A stretch of 64,000 bases of DNA, from contig NZ_QBKU01000001.1 of assembly GCF_003054325.1 (NCBI RefSeq), forward strand, positions 310,001 through 374,000, given 5' to 3'. This stretch comes from Sulfitobacter mediterraneus (GTDB lineage Bacteria; Pseudomonadota; Alphaproteobacteria; Rhodobacterales; Rhodobacteraceae). Below the pieces are notes generated by a model that was given only the letters and a program-made list of their open reading frames with translations, was not told where the DNA came from and made no database searches. Both the position numbers and the translations under genes were made by a program. Positions 26,401 through 34,877 of this stretch are shown one piece after another (positions within the stretch are counted from its first letter, which is position 1; the number at the start of each line of letters is the position of its first letter).

Positions 26401-26878
26401 GATCCGTGCGGCGGCCAAATCCCTGTTCAAATTGATGGCGTACAAAGACGAATATGAGGTCGCGCGTCTGCATACCCAATCGGGCTTCACCGATCAGATC
26501 GCGCAGGGTTTTGAAGGTGACTACAAGGTCAAATACCATCTCGCGCCGCCGCTTTGGCCAACGGGCAAAGACACACGCGGGCGGCCTTTCAAAACGACGT
26601 TTGGCCCATGGATGGGCAAGACCTTTGGCCTGCTGGCCCGGATGAAAGGCCTGCGCGGCACTTGGGCCGATGTGTTCCGCTATGGTGCAGATCGCAAGCT
26701 GGAGGTCGCGCTGATCGGTTGGTTTGAAGAGGTGATGGCGCAGGTTGGCAACGGCGCGCTGAACGAAGAGGCCGCTCTTGCCGTTCTGACCGCCCCGATG
26801 GAGATCCGAGGCTACGGTCCAGTCAAGGAGAAGGCAGCAGTACAGGCCAAAGAGAAGATCGCGACACTGCTCAGCTGA
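23480..26878 (+). CDS. Fused indolepyruvate:ferredoxin oxidoreductase
   Basis: A 1132-residue enzyme that decarboxylates aryl or branched 2-oxo acids to acyl-CoA, reducing ferredoxin. It joins the alpha and beta subunits in one chain. The order is an N-terminal 2-oxoacid oxidoreductase domain (FVSGYRGSPLGGLDQEM), a ThDP domain with YFCSGCPHNTS and GIGCHVMASW, a cysteine-rich Fe-S segment (CEGCGDC and CNKDYSC), and a C-terminal gamma-like domain beginning LLVTGVGGTGVVTVGALI. GGAG stands 6 nt before the ATG at 23480. The divergent Lrp-type regulator probably controls it, fitting use in amino acid breakdown. Confidence 0.93.
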   Translation: MSRPDHQFKTYQLDDRYAQVRGRVFMTGTQALTRIMLDQARRDQNAGMNTAGFVSGYRGSPLGGLDQEMWRIAPRLEESRIKFMPAVNEDLGATAVLGAQQAHLDPHAEVDGVFSMWYGKGPGVDRSGDALKHGNAYGSAPKGGVLVVAGDDHGCVSSSMPHQSDVAFMSWFMPTLNPASVAEYQSFGEYGFALSRFSGTWVGFKAISETVESGASVDLLPDRTFNQPDYTAPAGGLHVRLGDLPSPGIETRIHDKLEAVEAFVEANPIDRKIYDIDDAPFGIVSTGKGHLDLLEALRLLGLSEEKCRQLGIDIYKVGMVWPLARRDALEFVKGKKEVLVIEEKRGIIESQFKEAFYDWPGSKPQRMVGKHDENLKELVPWTGELSPLKLVPIIASRLDAFFPSEDLVERAKVLTSTPAPVLNVPGANRTPYFCSGCPHNTSTKLPEGSKAASGIGCHVMASWMDRDTAGFAQMGGEGVPWIATSLFNGGKHIFQNLGEGTWYHSGSLAIRQAVAAKANITYKILYNDAVAMTGGQPVDGPVSVSGIAQAARAEGVNRIALVSDHPEKFTRADFPAGTSFDHRRDLDTVQRELREIPGVTVLIYEQTCATEKRRKRKRGQMDDPKRFVMINDLVCEGCGDCSLESNCLSVEPKKTEFGTKRKINQSTCNKDYSCLNGFCPSFVTIEGGERRKKSGAGLDVDSMVADLPRPKLPNLEKPFDLLVTGVGGTGVVTVGALISMAAHLEGKGASVLDFTGFAQKFGTVLGYVRLAESPDAVHQVRIDDGSADAVIGCDMVVSSAPKASAHYRKGTRIVLNRAEMPTGDLVLNRDADLRVDAREDVIAGVVGAENLSAFDANAMAERLMGDAVFANVMMLGFAWQKGLVPVSLDALYQAIELNGVAPDKNKIAFAYGRIMADNPELLTQDEKAPTTDESVSALIERRMAFLTDYQNAAYAARYQSKLESFAQTGASEDMIRAAAKSLFKLMAYKDEYEVARLHTQSGFTDQIAQGFEGDYKVKYHLAPPLWPTGKDTRGRPFKTTFGPWMGKTFGLLARMKGLRGTWADVFRYGADRKLEVALIGWFEEVMAQVGNGALNEEAALAVLTAPMEIRGYGPVKEKAAVQAKEKIATLLS

Positions 26879-26888
26879 TCGGCGCATG

Positions 26889-26917
26889 GGGCAGAGCAGC
26901 CTTCCAACGCTCTGCCC
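26889..26917. terminator. Stem-loop between convergent genes
   Basis: GGGCAGAGC (26889-26897) pairs perfectly with GCTCTGCCC (26909-26917) around an 11-nt loop, in the 46-bp gap where the oxidoreductase (+) and dehydrogenase (-) genes meet. There is no strong U tract on either strand, so it may be a weak or factor-assisted terminator. Confidence 0.5.
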
Positions 26918-26924
26918 AAAACCA

Positions 26925-29330
26925 TTATCCGCGCATCACCTGCCCCTGCGGATCATAAGGTGACGCTGCGATCACCGTTGCAGGCCGTTCCACCCCGACC
27001 ACATGCACCGAAAGTGCTGTGCCCTCGGCAGCGCTGCCGCGGTCAACCAATGCCATCGCCAGCGATTTGCCCAGACAATGCCCATAACCGCCAGAGGTCA
27101 CAAAACCGACCTTGCGCCCGTCATGCCAAACCGGCTCATACCCGCTGGCATCCGCATCCAGCGCATCAATCTCAAGTGTCACCAACAACTTGTCCGGGCC
27201 TGCCCCGTCCCGCTCTGCCAGTGCTGCATCTTTGCCGATGAAATCTTTGGACCAGTCAATCCAACGGTCCATCCCCGTCATGCCCGGCGTGTAGCCTTGG
27301 GTGAATTCCGCCGACCAGATGCCAAAGCTTTTCTCAAGCCGCAGCGATAACAGGGCGTTGAACCCATATTCGATCATGCCGTGATCTGCCCCCGCCGCCA
27401 GCAGGTGATCACGCAGGGCTTTCAGGTCACCGGCGCGGCTGTGCAATTCGTATCCCAACTCTCCCGCGACTGACAATCGGCCGACTTTGCAGCGGATCAA
27501 CCCCACGTCCATCTGCGCACAGCCCATAAACCGCAGGGCTTCCAGATCACCATCGCTCAACGCCGCTTGCAACACTTCGCGTGACTTGGGACCAGCCAGC
27601 GACAGCCCGCCCATTTCGTCACCCAGATCGCGCAGGTTCACGCCGTCCTGCATATGATCGTTAAACCACCGCATGTGCCATTGGCGCAGGTAGTAAGATC
27701 CGGTGATCCACCATGTGCCATCCCCCCAATTGAAGATCGTCAGATCCCCCTTCAGCCGCCCATCCTGCCCCAGCATCGGCGCCAGTTTCGCACGCCCCGG
27801 CGCAGGCAGTTTGGATGCCATCAGATGGTTGAGCCAGCCTTCTGCATTCGGGCCAGAAACCTCGAACCGGGAAAACGCGGTGATGTCCAGCAGACCAACG
27901 CCATCGCGCACCGCACGGCATTCCGCCCCGACAATATCATGGGCATTCGACCGCTTGAGAGACGGCGTTTCCTCAAACCCCTGCGGTGCAAAATACAGCG
28001 GCACCTCAAGATCCCAGCTTTGCCCCCATTTTGCGCCCGCCGTCGTCATATCGGTATAGGCTGCAGTGGTTTTAATCGGGCGGCCCGCAGGCAGTTGTTC
28101 GTTCGGATAGGTCATCACAAAGCGGCGCGAATAAAACTGCCCGGTGGTCTGCGCGATGTACTGTTTGTTCTCGGCCCAGATGCCGTAACGGGCCACATCC
28201 ATGCCATAGACATCCGCCTCCGGCTCTCCGTGGATCATCCATTCTGCAAGGCTTTTGCCAACACCGCCGCCTTGCAGGAACCCGGCCATAACCGCACAAG
28301 CCGACCAATAACCACGCTTGCCCGGAACCGGGCCAACCAAGGGATTGCCATCGGGACTAAAGGTAAACGCGCCGTTGACCCATGTTTTCACACCCACATC
28401 CTGCAACGCGGGATAACGCTCAAATCCCAGCGTCAGCTCATGCTCGATCCGGTCCGTGTCTTCCTGAAACAGCTCCATCCCGTAGTCCCACGGGGCACCG
28501 TCCATCGCCCAATGTTCGGTATTCACCTCATAAATTCCCAGCAGAACACCTTTCTGGTCCTGCCGCAGATAGGTGAACCCTTCGAGGTCCACAGTCATCG
28601 GCACCTCGAAATCCAGTGCTTCAAGCGCCGGAATTGTGTCGGAGATCAGGTAATGGTGTTTGAGCGGCGCAACCGGCAATTCAACCCCCGCCATCCGGCC
28701 CACCTGTTTGGCCCAAAGGCCGCCTGCATTGACCACATGTTCGCAAGAAATTGTGCCTTTCTCTGTCACCACTTCCCACCCCTGGAGGGTCTGGTTCAGC
28801 TCAAGCACGCGGTTGTTTTCGATCACAGTTGCACCGCGTTTTTTGGCCGCGCCAGCGTAGGCATGAACAGTGCCTGTGGTGTCAATATACCCCTCGCGAT
28901 CAGCCCACATGCCGCCCAACAGCCCGTCACCGGACATGATCGGGTTCAGCGCGACCGCCTCTTCGACACTGACAAGACGGCAATCCTCGATGCCGATGGA
29001 CTGAAACGTGCGGTACGCCGATTGCAGCCATTCCCATCGGTCAGGGGTGCCTGCCATCGTCAAGCCGCCGGTCATATGCAGCCCGATGTTCTGGCCGCTT
29101 TCCTCTTCGATCTCGCTCAGCAGATCAATGGTATAGGCCTGCAAGGCCGCAATATTGGGATCAGCATTCAGCGCATGAATACCGCCGGCGGCGTGCCAGC
29201 TTGATCCTGCGGTCAGGACCGAACGTTCCACCAGCGCAACATCGCTCCAGCCAAGTTTGGCCAGATGGTAAAGCGCGGATGCCCCAACAACGCCGCCACC
29301 GATAACAACCACTCTGTAATGCGATTTCAT
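26925..29330 (-). CDS. FAD/GcvT dimethylglycine (sarcosine) dehydrogenase-like protein
   Basis: An 801-residue two-part enzyme. The first half is a DAO-type FAD domain (VVVIGGGVVGASALYHLAKLG, landmark residues 7-27) with the covalent-flavin-type segment SSWHAAGGIH. The second half, from about residue 420, is a GcvT-like folate domain (LLDITAFSRFEVSGPNAE, then GELGYELH). Such fusions oxidise N-methyl groups of dimethylglycine or sarcosine and pass the one-carbon unit to tetrahydrofolate or release formaldehyde. It is transcribed alone. With the MttB-like and formaldehyde dehydrogenase genes nearby, it fits glycine-betaine-derived methyl use. The exact substrate is uncertain. Confidence 0.87.
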   Translation of the reverse strand: MKSHYRVVVIGGGVVGASALYHLAKLGWSDVALVERSVLTAGSSWHAAGGIHALNADPNIAALQAYTIDLLSEIEEESGQNIGLHMTGGLTMAGTPDRWEWLQSAYRTFQSIGIEDCRLVSVEEAVALNPIMSGDGLLGGMWADREGYIDTTGTVHAYAGAAKKRGATVIENNRVLELNQTLQGWEVVTEKGTISCEHVVNAGGLWAKQVGRMAGVELPVAPLKHHYLISDTIPALEALDFEVPMTVDLEGFTYLRQDQKGVLLGIYEVNTEHWAMDGAPWDYGMELFQEDTDRIEHELTLGFERYPALQDVGVKTWVNGAFTFSPDGNPLVGPVPGKRGYWSACAVMAGFLQGGGVGKSLAEWMIHGEPEADVYGMDVARYGIWAENKQYIAQTTGQFYSRRFVMTYPNEQLPAGRPIKTTAAYTDMTTAGAKWGQSWDLEVPLYFAPQGFEETPSLKRSNAHDIVGAECRAVRDGVGLLDITAFSRFEVSGPNAEGWLNHLMASKLPAPGRAKLAPMLGQDGRLKGDLTIFNWGDGTWWITGSYYLRQWHMRWFNDHMQDGVNLRDLGDEMGGLSLAGPKSREVLQAALSDGDLEALRFMGCAQMDVGLIRCKVGRLSVAGELGYELHSRAGDLKALRDHLLAAGADHGMIEYGFNALLSLRLEKSFGIWSAEFTQGYTPGMTGMDRWIDWSKDFIGKDAALAERDGAGPDKLLVTLEIDALDADASGYEPVWHDGRKVGFVTSGGYGHCLGKSLAMALVDRGSAAEGTALSVHVVGVERPATVIAASPYDPQGQVMRG

Positions 29331-29410
29331 GCCCGCTCTCCCCTCGTGCTGATAGGGTCAAGCAGACAAGCGCGGCGCGGGGCCCGTCAAGACCAATCGC
29401 GACACGGCCA

Positions 29411-29444
29411 AGAAAAAGGCGCGCACCCGGTCAGGGTACGCGCC
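29411..29444 (-). terminator. Rho-independent terminator after comE
   Basis: On the minus strand GGCGCGTACCC and GGGTGCGCGCC form a stem with one mismatch and a short loop, followed directly by TTTTTCTT. It lies 25 bases beyond the comE stop and would end the hpsN-comDE transcript. Confidence 0.8.
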
Positions 29445-29469
29445 AATAAACAGAGTTTATGATTTCAGA

Positions 29470-30024
29470 TCAGGATGCTACGGCATTCATAAACCGGTCG
29501 CGGATCACCACAGGATCCTTGGTGATCACCGGCACTTTGATATTACCGCTGTCGCATTTCACCACCATGATCGTCATTTGCTTTGATGCAATCGCTGCCT
29601 CAAGTGCCGGACCGCAGTCCTTGTCCTGCACTTCGACCACATTCTCACAGCCGCAGGCTGTCGCCACAGCGGCCAGCGATGTCTTCTTGCCCGCATAGGT
29701 CGGCTGATCCCCGGTTGATCCATAAGACCCATTGTCGATGATCATTAGAACAAAGTTGTCTGCCACATTGTTGGCAATGGTCGGCAAGGTGCCAAAGTTC
29801 GTCAACACAGACCCGTCACCGTCAATCGCGATGACCGTTTTGTCCTGCGCCAAAGCCACGCCAAGCCCGATAGACGACGCAAGGCCCATGGTACCCAACA
29901 TGTAAAAATTGGTCGGCTGATCGTCGATCATATGCAATTCCTGGCTGGGCAGGCCAATATTGCAGATCACCAGTTGGTCCCGCAGGATCGGTGCGATTTC
30001 TTTAAGAATTTCGGAACGGATCAT
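29470..30024 (-). CDS. comE: Sulfopyruvate decarboxylase, beta subunit
   Basis: A 184-residue ThDP-binding subunit that, with ComD, decarboxylates sulfopyruvate to sulfoacetaldehyde. The ThDP/Mg motif is GDGSVLTNFG, preceded by TMGLASSIGLGVALAQ. Size and separation from the Pyr-domain partner fit ComE. Its ATG overlaps the ComD stop (TGATG), so the subunits are made in step. It ends the operon before a clear terminator. Phosphonopyruvate decarboxylase is the main alternative, but the adjacent hpsN favours the sulfonate role. Confidence 0.88.
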   Translation of the reverse strand: MIRSEILKEIAPILRDQLVICNIGLPSQELHMIDDQPTNFYMLGTMGLASSIGLGVALAQDKTVIAIDGDGSVLTNFGTLPTIANNVADNFVLMIIDNGSYGSTGDQPTYAGKKTSLAAVATACGCENVVEVQDKDCGPALEAAIASKQMTIMVVKCDSGNIKVPVITKDPVVIRDRFMNAVAS

Positions 30025-30521
30025 CAGTAACCTCCCCAGAATGTTGCATCGGTCAGGATGGCGACCGGCTTGTTGCACATGAATGTATATTTCAGGATCG
30101 CATCCAATTCCTGCGCATCTTCTTGCTTGTGGAAATGATAGGTCGGGATGTTCAACTGATTGAGCAACGCCTTGGTATGCACCGCCATTTCAACCTGACA
30201 GGCGACCGGCTCTTTCAGCTCGCCGCGATAGCTGATCAGCATGGGCAGAGGCATCCGGTAGAACTGCGTCAGAGTTACCAGCGTGTTCACCGTCACACCA
30301 ATCGCAGTGTTCTGCATGATGATGGCGGGGCGTTTGCCGCCCATGAAAGCACCAGCACAAAGCCCCATGCCCTCGTCTTCTTTGTTGGATGGGATGTGGT
30401 AGATCTCTGGCCGGGTTTCGACCTCGTCAATCACGCCAGCCAACTGCTTGCACGGCACGGTCGTTACAAATGAGATGTCATTGGCGACAAAGTCATCAAC
30501 GATTTGTTTGGATATGGACAA
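30024..30521 (-). CDS. comD: Sulfopyruvate decarboxylase, alpha subunit
   Basis: A 165-residue Pyr-domain half of sulfopyruvate decarboxylase. It carries the ThDP-activating glutamate in HIPSNKEDEGMGLCAG and the conserved MQNTAIGVTVNTLVTL. It starts 53 bases after hpsN and overlaps comE by one base. Acts in the cytoplasm in the breakdown of sulfolactate from 2,3-dihydroxypropane-1-sulfonate (DHPS). Confidence 0.88.
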   Translation of the reverse strand: MSISKQIVDDFVANDISFVTTVPCKQLAGVIDEVETRPEIYHIPSNKEDEGMGLCAGAFMGGKRPAIIMQNTAIGVTVNTLVTLTQFYRMPLPMLISYRGELKEPVACQVEMAVHTKALLNQLNIPTYHFHKQEDAQELDAILKYTFMCNKPVAILTDATFWGGY

Positions 30522-30574
30522 AGTTAAACTCCTCTCGGTCCTGAGAATTCAGATGATACCACAAGCGACAATAC

Positions 30575-31882
30575 TTAGCTGGCAGCGCCAAGATCAAACC
30601 GCTGATCCGGGAAATATTTTGCAAGGCGGACATCGGCAGATCGCGCGTGACCTTCCATGCCCTCCAGTCGCGATATGCGGGCCGTCGCCTCAGCCACGGG
30701 GCGGGCGCCCTCACGGGTTGCCTGCTGCCAGGTGACAATTTTCATGTATTTGTGAACCGACAAACCGCCCGTATATGTCGCCGCCCCGGAGGTTGGCAAA
30801 ACGTGGTTTGTGCCGCTGGCCTTGTCGCCAAAGGCAACTGTGGTTTCCTCGCCCAGAAACAGTGATCCATAAGACGTCAACCGGTCCAACCACCATGGCA
30901 GATCTTCGGCCTGCACCGTCAAATGTTCGGGCGCATAGATATCAGACACCACTGCCATCTCTTCGCGGTCGGCGCACAGAACAACCTCGGCATAATCTCG
31001 CCACGCAGCCAATGCACTGTCCCGGTTCACAGGTGGCAAATCATCGATCATCCCCGGCACCATCGCCATCACGTTATCCGCCAGCTTGCGGTCATCCGTG
31101 ACCAACCAGACCGGTGAGTTATAGCCATGCTCAGCCTGCGAAACGAGATCCGTCGCGACGATATGCGCGTCCGCACTGGCATCGGCAAGGATCAGGCTGT
31201 CGGTTGGGCCGGCCACCATATCAATGCCGACGCGGCCATAAAGAATGCGCTTGGCCTCGGCGACAAACTGGTTGCCCGGACCCACCAGAATATTCGCCTT
31301 GGGTTGATCAAACAGACCAAAGGTCATCGCCGCAATGCCCTGCACACCGCCAATAGCCATGATGCTGTCCGCGCCGCACACATGGGCCGCGTAGATAATC
31401 GCAGGATTGATACCCACATCAGGGCGCGGCGGCGAGCAGGCCATGATATGTTTGCATCCTGCCACCTTGGCGGTTGTTACGGTCATAATTGCGCTGGCGA
31501 TATGGCTGTAACGCCCGCCAGGCACGTAACAGCCCACAGCATCCACCGGAATCACCTTTTGGCCCGCAGTCAATCCCGGAACGACCTCAATCTCAACGTC
31601 GCCAATGGTGGATTTCTGCGCCTCTGCAAACCGCTTTACATTGTCATGGGCGAACCGGATATCGGCCTTGACCTGATCGGACACCAACGCGGAGGCGGCG
31701 GAAATCTCTTCCTCTGTCAGCAGGATATTTCCGGCGTATTTGTCAAACTTGGCCGCATACTCAAGCGCTTTTTCTTCGCCGCCGCTTTCAATGTCAGACA
31801 GGATGGTTTGTACCGTGTTCTGAACATCGGACGATCCGCTTTGCGCTGTCATGCTGGCTTTTTTCAGGTAAGTCGGGGCCAT
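30575..31882 (-). CDS. hpsN: Sulfopropanediol 3-dehydrogenase (histidinol dehydrogenase family)
   Basis: A 435-residue member of the histidinol dehydrogenase family that oxidises (R)-DHPS to (R)-sulfolactate with NAD. Family landmarks are GCYVPGGRYSHIASAIMT, GGVQGIAAMTFG, the active-site region APEHLTVQA and LPTSGAATYTGGLSVHKYMK. It is not a biosynthetic HisD: it lies outside any his operon and directly before comDE, the arrangement described for DHPS users among roseobacters. No sulfolactate dehydrogenase, sulfoacetaldehyde acetyltransferase (Xsc) or sulfonate importer is present in the window, so the rest of the route must be elsewhere. Confidence 0.88.
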   Translation of the reverse strand: MAPTYLKKASMTAQSGSSDVQNTVQTILSDIESGGEEKALEYAAKFDKYAGNILLTEEEISAASALVSDQVKADIRFAHDNVKRFAEAQKSTIGDVEIEVVPGLTAGQKVIPVDAVGCYVPGGRYSHIASAIMTVTTAKVAGCKHIMACSPPRPDVGINPAIIYAAHVCGADSIMAIGGVQGIAAMTFGLFDQPKANILVGPGNQFVAEAKRILYGRVGIDMVAGPTDSLILADASADAHIVATDLVSQAEHGYNSPVWLVTDDRKLADNVMAMVPGMIDDLPPVNRDSALAAWRDYAEVVLCADREEMAVVSDIYAPEHLTVQAEDLPWWLDRLTSYGSLFLGEETTVAFGDKASGTNHVLPTSGAATYTGGLSVHKYMKIVTWQQATREGARPVAEATARISRLEGMEGHARSADVRLAKYFPDQRFDLGAAS

Positions 31883-32223
31883 TTCATGCGGTCCTTTGTT
31901 CGAAAGAATGAGGGCAAATCCTCTGCGCCCGCCAAAGGGAAAACAGTAGATTATGACTGTTCTTGGGGGGCTATTTGCGGCTTTGCAAGGCTTTCAGCCG
32001 TTTCGGCACCTCCATTTTCAAAAGCCGAAAACTGGCTTTCGAGGACTGAAATTCATGGGCCATTTTGACCCTGAATGGGGCTATCTTGTGCCGGAATTGT
32101 CGATGGCTCTGTCGCAGCTGCGGGGCATTCGCATACGCAGCCTTTGCCTTAAACCTGCCCTGCTCTTGACAGTTACGGCAGCATTCTCACCCTATGCCCA
32201 AATACAATCGTAGAGGCAGAGTT
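31883..32223. other. 341-bp divergent intergenic region, no gene recognised
   Basis: Separates hpsN (-) from the FAD monooxygenase (+) and must hold both promoters. An 86-codon plus-strand frame (31953-32213) lacks a Shine-Dalgarno and any recognisable sequence, so I do not call it. I found no convincing operator. Confidence 0.5.
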
Positions 32224-33492
32224 ATGACAGTTCTTATTGCCGGAGGCGGGATCGCAGGGCTTGCACTGGGGTTGACCTGCCATCAGATCGGTGTGCCCTT
32301 CAAAGTGTTCGAAGCGGTTCAAACGCTGCGGCCCTTGGGCGTCGGGATCAACCTTCAACCCACCGCTGTCCGCGAATTGATTGATCTAGGTCTCGAAGCC
32401 GAACTGGAACAGATCGGTGTGCGCACCCAAGATTACGGGATGTTCACCCGCCATGGCGTGCATGTCTGGACCGAACCACGCGGGCATTGGGCGGGCTATG
32501 ACTGGCCACAGTATTCTGTTCACCGGGGCAAATTGCACATGATGCTGTATCACGCGCTGATCGAACGGGCCGGGCCGGATGCCGTTGAAACCGGCTGGGC
32601 CGCAACCGGGTTTGAGGACACAGACGCAGGCGCGACCTTGCATCTGCGCAGCGCGGATGGCGAAACCCGGTCAATGGACGGTTCCGTGGTGATCGGAGCC
32701 GATGGCATCCACTCTGCGATCCGGGGCCAGATCGACCCGGACGAAGGCCCGCCAAAATGGGGCGGCACAATCATGTGGCGCGGCACAACGCTGGCCAAAC
32801 CGTTCAAGACCGGTGCGTCCATGGTGATGATCGGATCAAAAGGTCTGCGCTTTGTGTCTTATCCGATTTCAAAGCCTGACCCAGACACCGGCCTTGCAGA
32901 GATCAACTGGATTGCGACACTCTTGCAAGATCCGGACGCCGATTGGAACAAAGAAGACTGGAGCCGCGAAGCTGACAAAAACGATGTCCTGCCCGCGTTT
33001 TCGGTGTTTGATCTTGATTGGATTGATGTGCCCGGATTGATCCGCGAGGCTGGCAAAGTCTATGAATACCCCATGGTGGACCGTGACCCGATGGACAACT
33101 GGCAACAGGGCTGCGTGACCTTGATGGGCGATGCCGCCCATGCCGCCTATCCAGTGGGATCGAACGGTGCAGGGTCGGCCATTATCGACGCCCGCAAACT
33201 GGGCGCGGCATTCCTGGCGCATGGCATCGGGCCCAAGGCGCTGGAAGTTTATGAAGCCGAGATGCGCCCGCAGACGGCGCAGGTGACCTTGATGAACCGT
33301 GTCGCGGGCCCGGATTCCATTCTGGATCTGGTCGAGCAACGCGCAGATGGCGCATTCACCGACATTTCCGAAGTGATGAGCAAGGAAGAGCTAGCCGCAC
33401 ATGCTGATAAGTACAAAGCGGCAGCAGGTTACGGGATTGAAGAAACAAATGCGCGCCCACGCACCATCGCCGAAGGAGCAAAGATAGGCTAA
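32224..33492 (+). CDS. FAD-dependent aromatic-type monooxygenase (salicylate hydroxylase-like)
   Basis: A 422-residue class A flavoprotein monooxygenase. It has the N-terminal FAD motif TVLIAGGGIAGLALGL, the DG motif in VVIGADGIHSAIRGQ and the second FAD motif MGDAAHAAYPVGSNG. The best match by eye is the salicylate/3-hydroxybenzoate hydroxylase group. GAGG lies 7 nt before the ATG at 32224; a longer frame upstream adds nothing familiar. It diverges from the DHPS genes, and a role with them is possible but unproven. The aromatic substrate cannot be read. Confidence 0.82.
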   Translation: MTVLIAGGGIAGLALGLTCHQIGVPFKVFEAVQTLRPLGVGINLQPTAVRELIDLGLEAELEQIGVRTQDYGMFTRHGVHVWTEPRGHWAGYDWPQYSVHRGKLHMMLYHALIERAGPDAVETGWAATGFEDTDAGATLHLRSADGETRSMDGSVVIGADGIHSAIRGQIDPDEGPPKWGGTIMWRGTTLAKPFKTGASMVMIGSKGLRFVSYPISKPDPDTGLAEINWIATLLQDPDADWNKEDWSREADKNDVLPAFSVFDLDWIDVPGLIREAGKVYEYPMVDRDPMDNWQQGCVTLMGDAAHAAYPVGSNGAGSAIIDARKLGAAFLAHGIGPKALEVYEAEMRPQTAQVTLMNRVAGPDSILDLVEQRADGAFTDISEVMSKEELAAHADKYKAAAGYGIEETNARPRTIAEGAKIG

Positions 33493-33512
33493 GCTCAATC
33501 AGAAAGATGTGC

Positions 33513-34055
33513 TCATTTCACCTTGGACAGGAATGCCTTGATTTCACGTTCTATCGCGCCTTGCTTGACCCGACGAAACACAAGATCGAGCCCGCCGTCG
33601 GCCAGCGTGCGGTGATATTCCTGCATTTCGTATTCGCCAGCCTCGTTGATAAAAAGCGAAAACGTCGAAAATGTGTCGCCACTGATCCGGGTCCAGACAA
33701 ACGGTTCACCATTGAGGGGGTCCAGTGGCTCAGGCTTGCCAAACACATTGGTTTTCATCGCAGAGCCGTAGATGCCATCGCGAGGACTTGGCACAAATTC
33801 GATGGTATAGACCTTCTGCTTAATCCGCCCATCGCTTTTGTAGCTAACCGATGTCCAGCTCAGCTCAAAACCCGTTTTTGATGGTTTGATGGTGGTGCTC
33901 AGATCGCGGCGCTGTGCCTCGCCGTCCTGCACAAACTCAGAACTGCCTTCATAGACACCTGCAAAACGGCCAATTTCAGCGGCCAAAGCCAAAACCGGTA
34001 GGATGCTGAAAACCAGCGCAAGAAGCAGTCGATGAAGCGGCATGAATGATCTCAT
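33513..34055 (-). CDS. Hypothetical secreted protein
   Basis: A 180-residue protein of unknown function with a clear signal peptide (LLLALVFSILPVLALAA) followed by GRFAGVYEGSSEF. The body is rich in beta-type sequence, suggesting a small periplasmic barrel or lipocalin-like domain, but no family is recognised. The start is uncertain: ATGs at 34055 and 34043 are both possible and neither has a strong Shine-Dalgarno. It stands alone between the monooxygenase and an SDR gene. Confidence 0.7.
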   Translation of the reverse strand: MRSFMPLHRLLLALVFSILPVLALAAEIGRFAGVYEGSSEFVQDGEAQRRDLSTTIKPSKTGFELSWTSVSYKSDGRIKQKVYTIEFVPSPRDGIYGSAMKTNVFGKPEPLDPLNGEPFVWTRISGDTFSTFSLFINEAGEYEMQEYHRTLADGGLDLVFRRVKQGAIEREIKAFLSKVK

Positions 34056-34121
34056 ATATTATATGTAGTGGAGTTGCGGAAGATTACCAGAGGGGCGCGT
34101 TTCAAACGCCTCCGAATGACG

Positions 34122-34868
34122 TCAGATACAGCGCCCGCCGTCAACTTCCATGCAGACGCCCGTAACCATGCTGGCCTCGTCCGAACACAGATAGCAGGCG
34201 GCGTTGCCCATATCTTCGGGGGTGGAAAACCGGCCCAGCGGGATGGTCGACAGAAATTTGGCCCGCACTTCGGGTGTGTCTTCGCCCATGAACATCTTCA
34301 ACAGCGGCGTTTCACCTGCAACCGGATTGATCGCATTGACGCGCACCCCGACGGGGGCCAGTTCGACCGCCATGCCCTTGGTCGCGTTGTTCATCCACCC
34401 TTTGGAGGCATTGTACCAGTTCAGTCGTGGTCGCGGGCTGACCCCTGCGGTTGAAGCCACATTCAAGATCGCCCCGGTTTTGCGGGCCTTCATCAAAGGC
34501 ACAATGGATTTTGCTGTCAGGTAAACCGATTTGACGTTAACGGCGATAACCTTGTCAAAATCCTCTTCGCTGACCTCTTCCATCGGTGCGGGCAAATGTG
34601 TGGTGCCTGCATTGTTGACCAGAATGTCGATCTGCCCGAATGCCGACAATGCGGCCTGCGTCATCGCATCTACATCTGCGGCTTTGGCCACATTGGTGGT
34701 ACAAACCCGCACCCCATCGCCCAGTTCTGCCGCCAATTCCTCTGCCAGTTCGGTGTTCAGATCCGCAATCAGAACCTTGGCCCCTTCGGCGTGAAATTTG
34801 CGAACAATGCCCGCGCCAAACCCTGATGCACCGCCGGTGACGATTGCTGTTTTGTTGCTTAGTCTCAT
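34122..34868 (-). CDS. Short-chain dehydrogenase/reductase (3-oxoacyl-ACP reductase-like)
   Basis: A 248-residue classical SDR: cofactor motif TGGASGFGAGI, NNAG in the fourth strand, catalytic Ser in VASTAG and the YNASK pair, ending with the usual VDGG. A well-placed GGAGG precedes the ATG. It follows the aldehyde dehydrogenase gene by 9 bases, so the two form an alcohol-to-acid oxidation pair of unknown substrate. Confidence 0.9.
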   Translation of the reverse strand: MRLSNKTAIVTGGASGFGAGIVRKFHAEGAKVLIADLNTELAEELAAELGDGVRVCTTNVAKAADVDAMTQAALSAFGQIDILVNNAGTTHLPAPMEEVSEEDFDKVIAVNVKSVYLTAKSIVPLMKARKTGAILNVASTAGVSPRPRLNWYNASKGWMNNATKGMAVELAPVGVRVNAINPVAGETPLLKMFMGEDTPEVRAKFLSTIPLGRFSTPEDMGNAACYLCSDEASMVTGVCMEVDGGRCI

Positions 34869-34877
34869 TTGATCCTC

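Noticed and set aside
30575..31882. Biosynthetic histidinol dehydrogenase (hisD)
   Set aside because: No his genes are adjacent, and it leads comDE, which fits sulfopropanediol dehydrogenase.
31953..32213. 86-codon frame in the hpsN/monooxygenase gap
   Set aside because: No Shine-Dalgarno, no recognisable sequence, and it fills a region that must hold two promoters.
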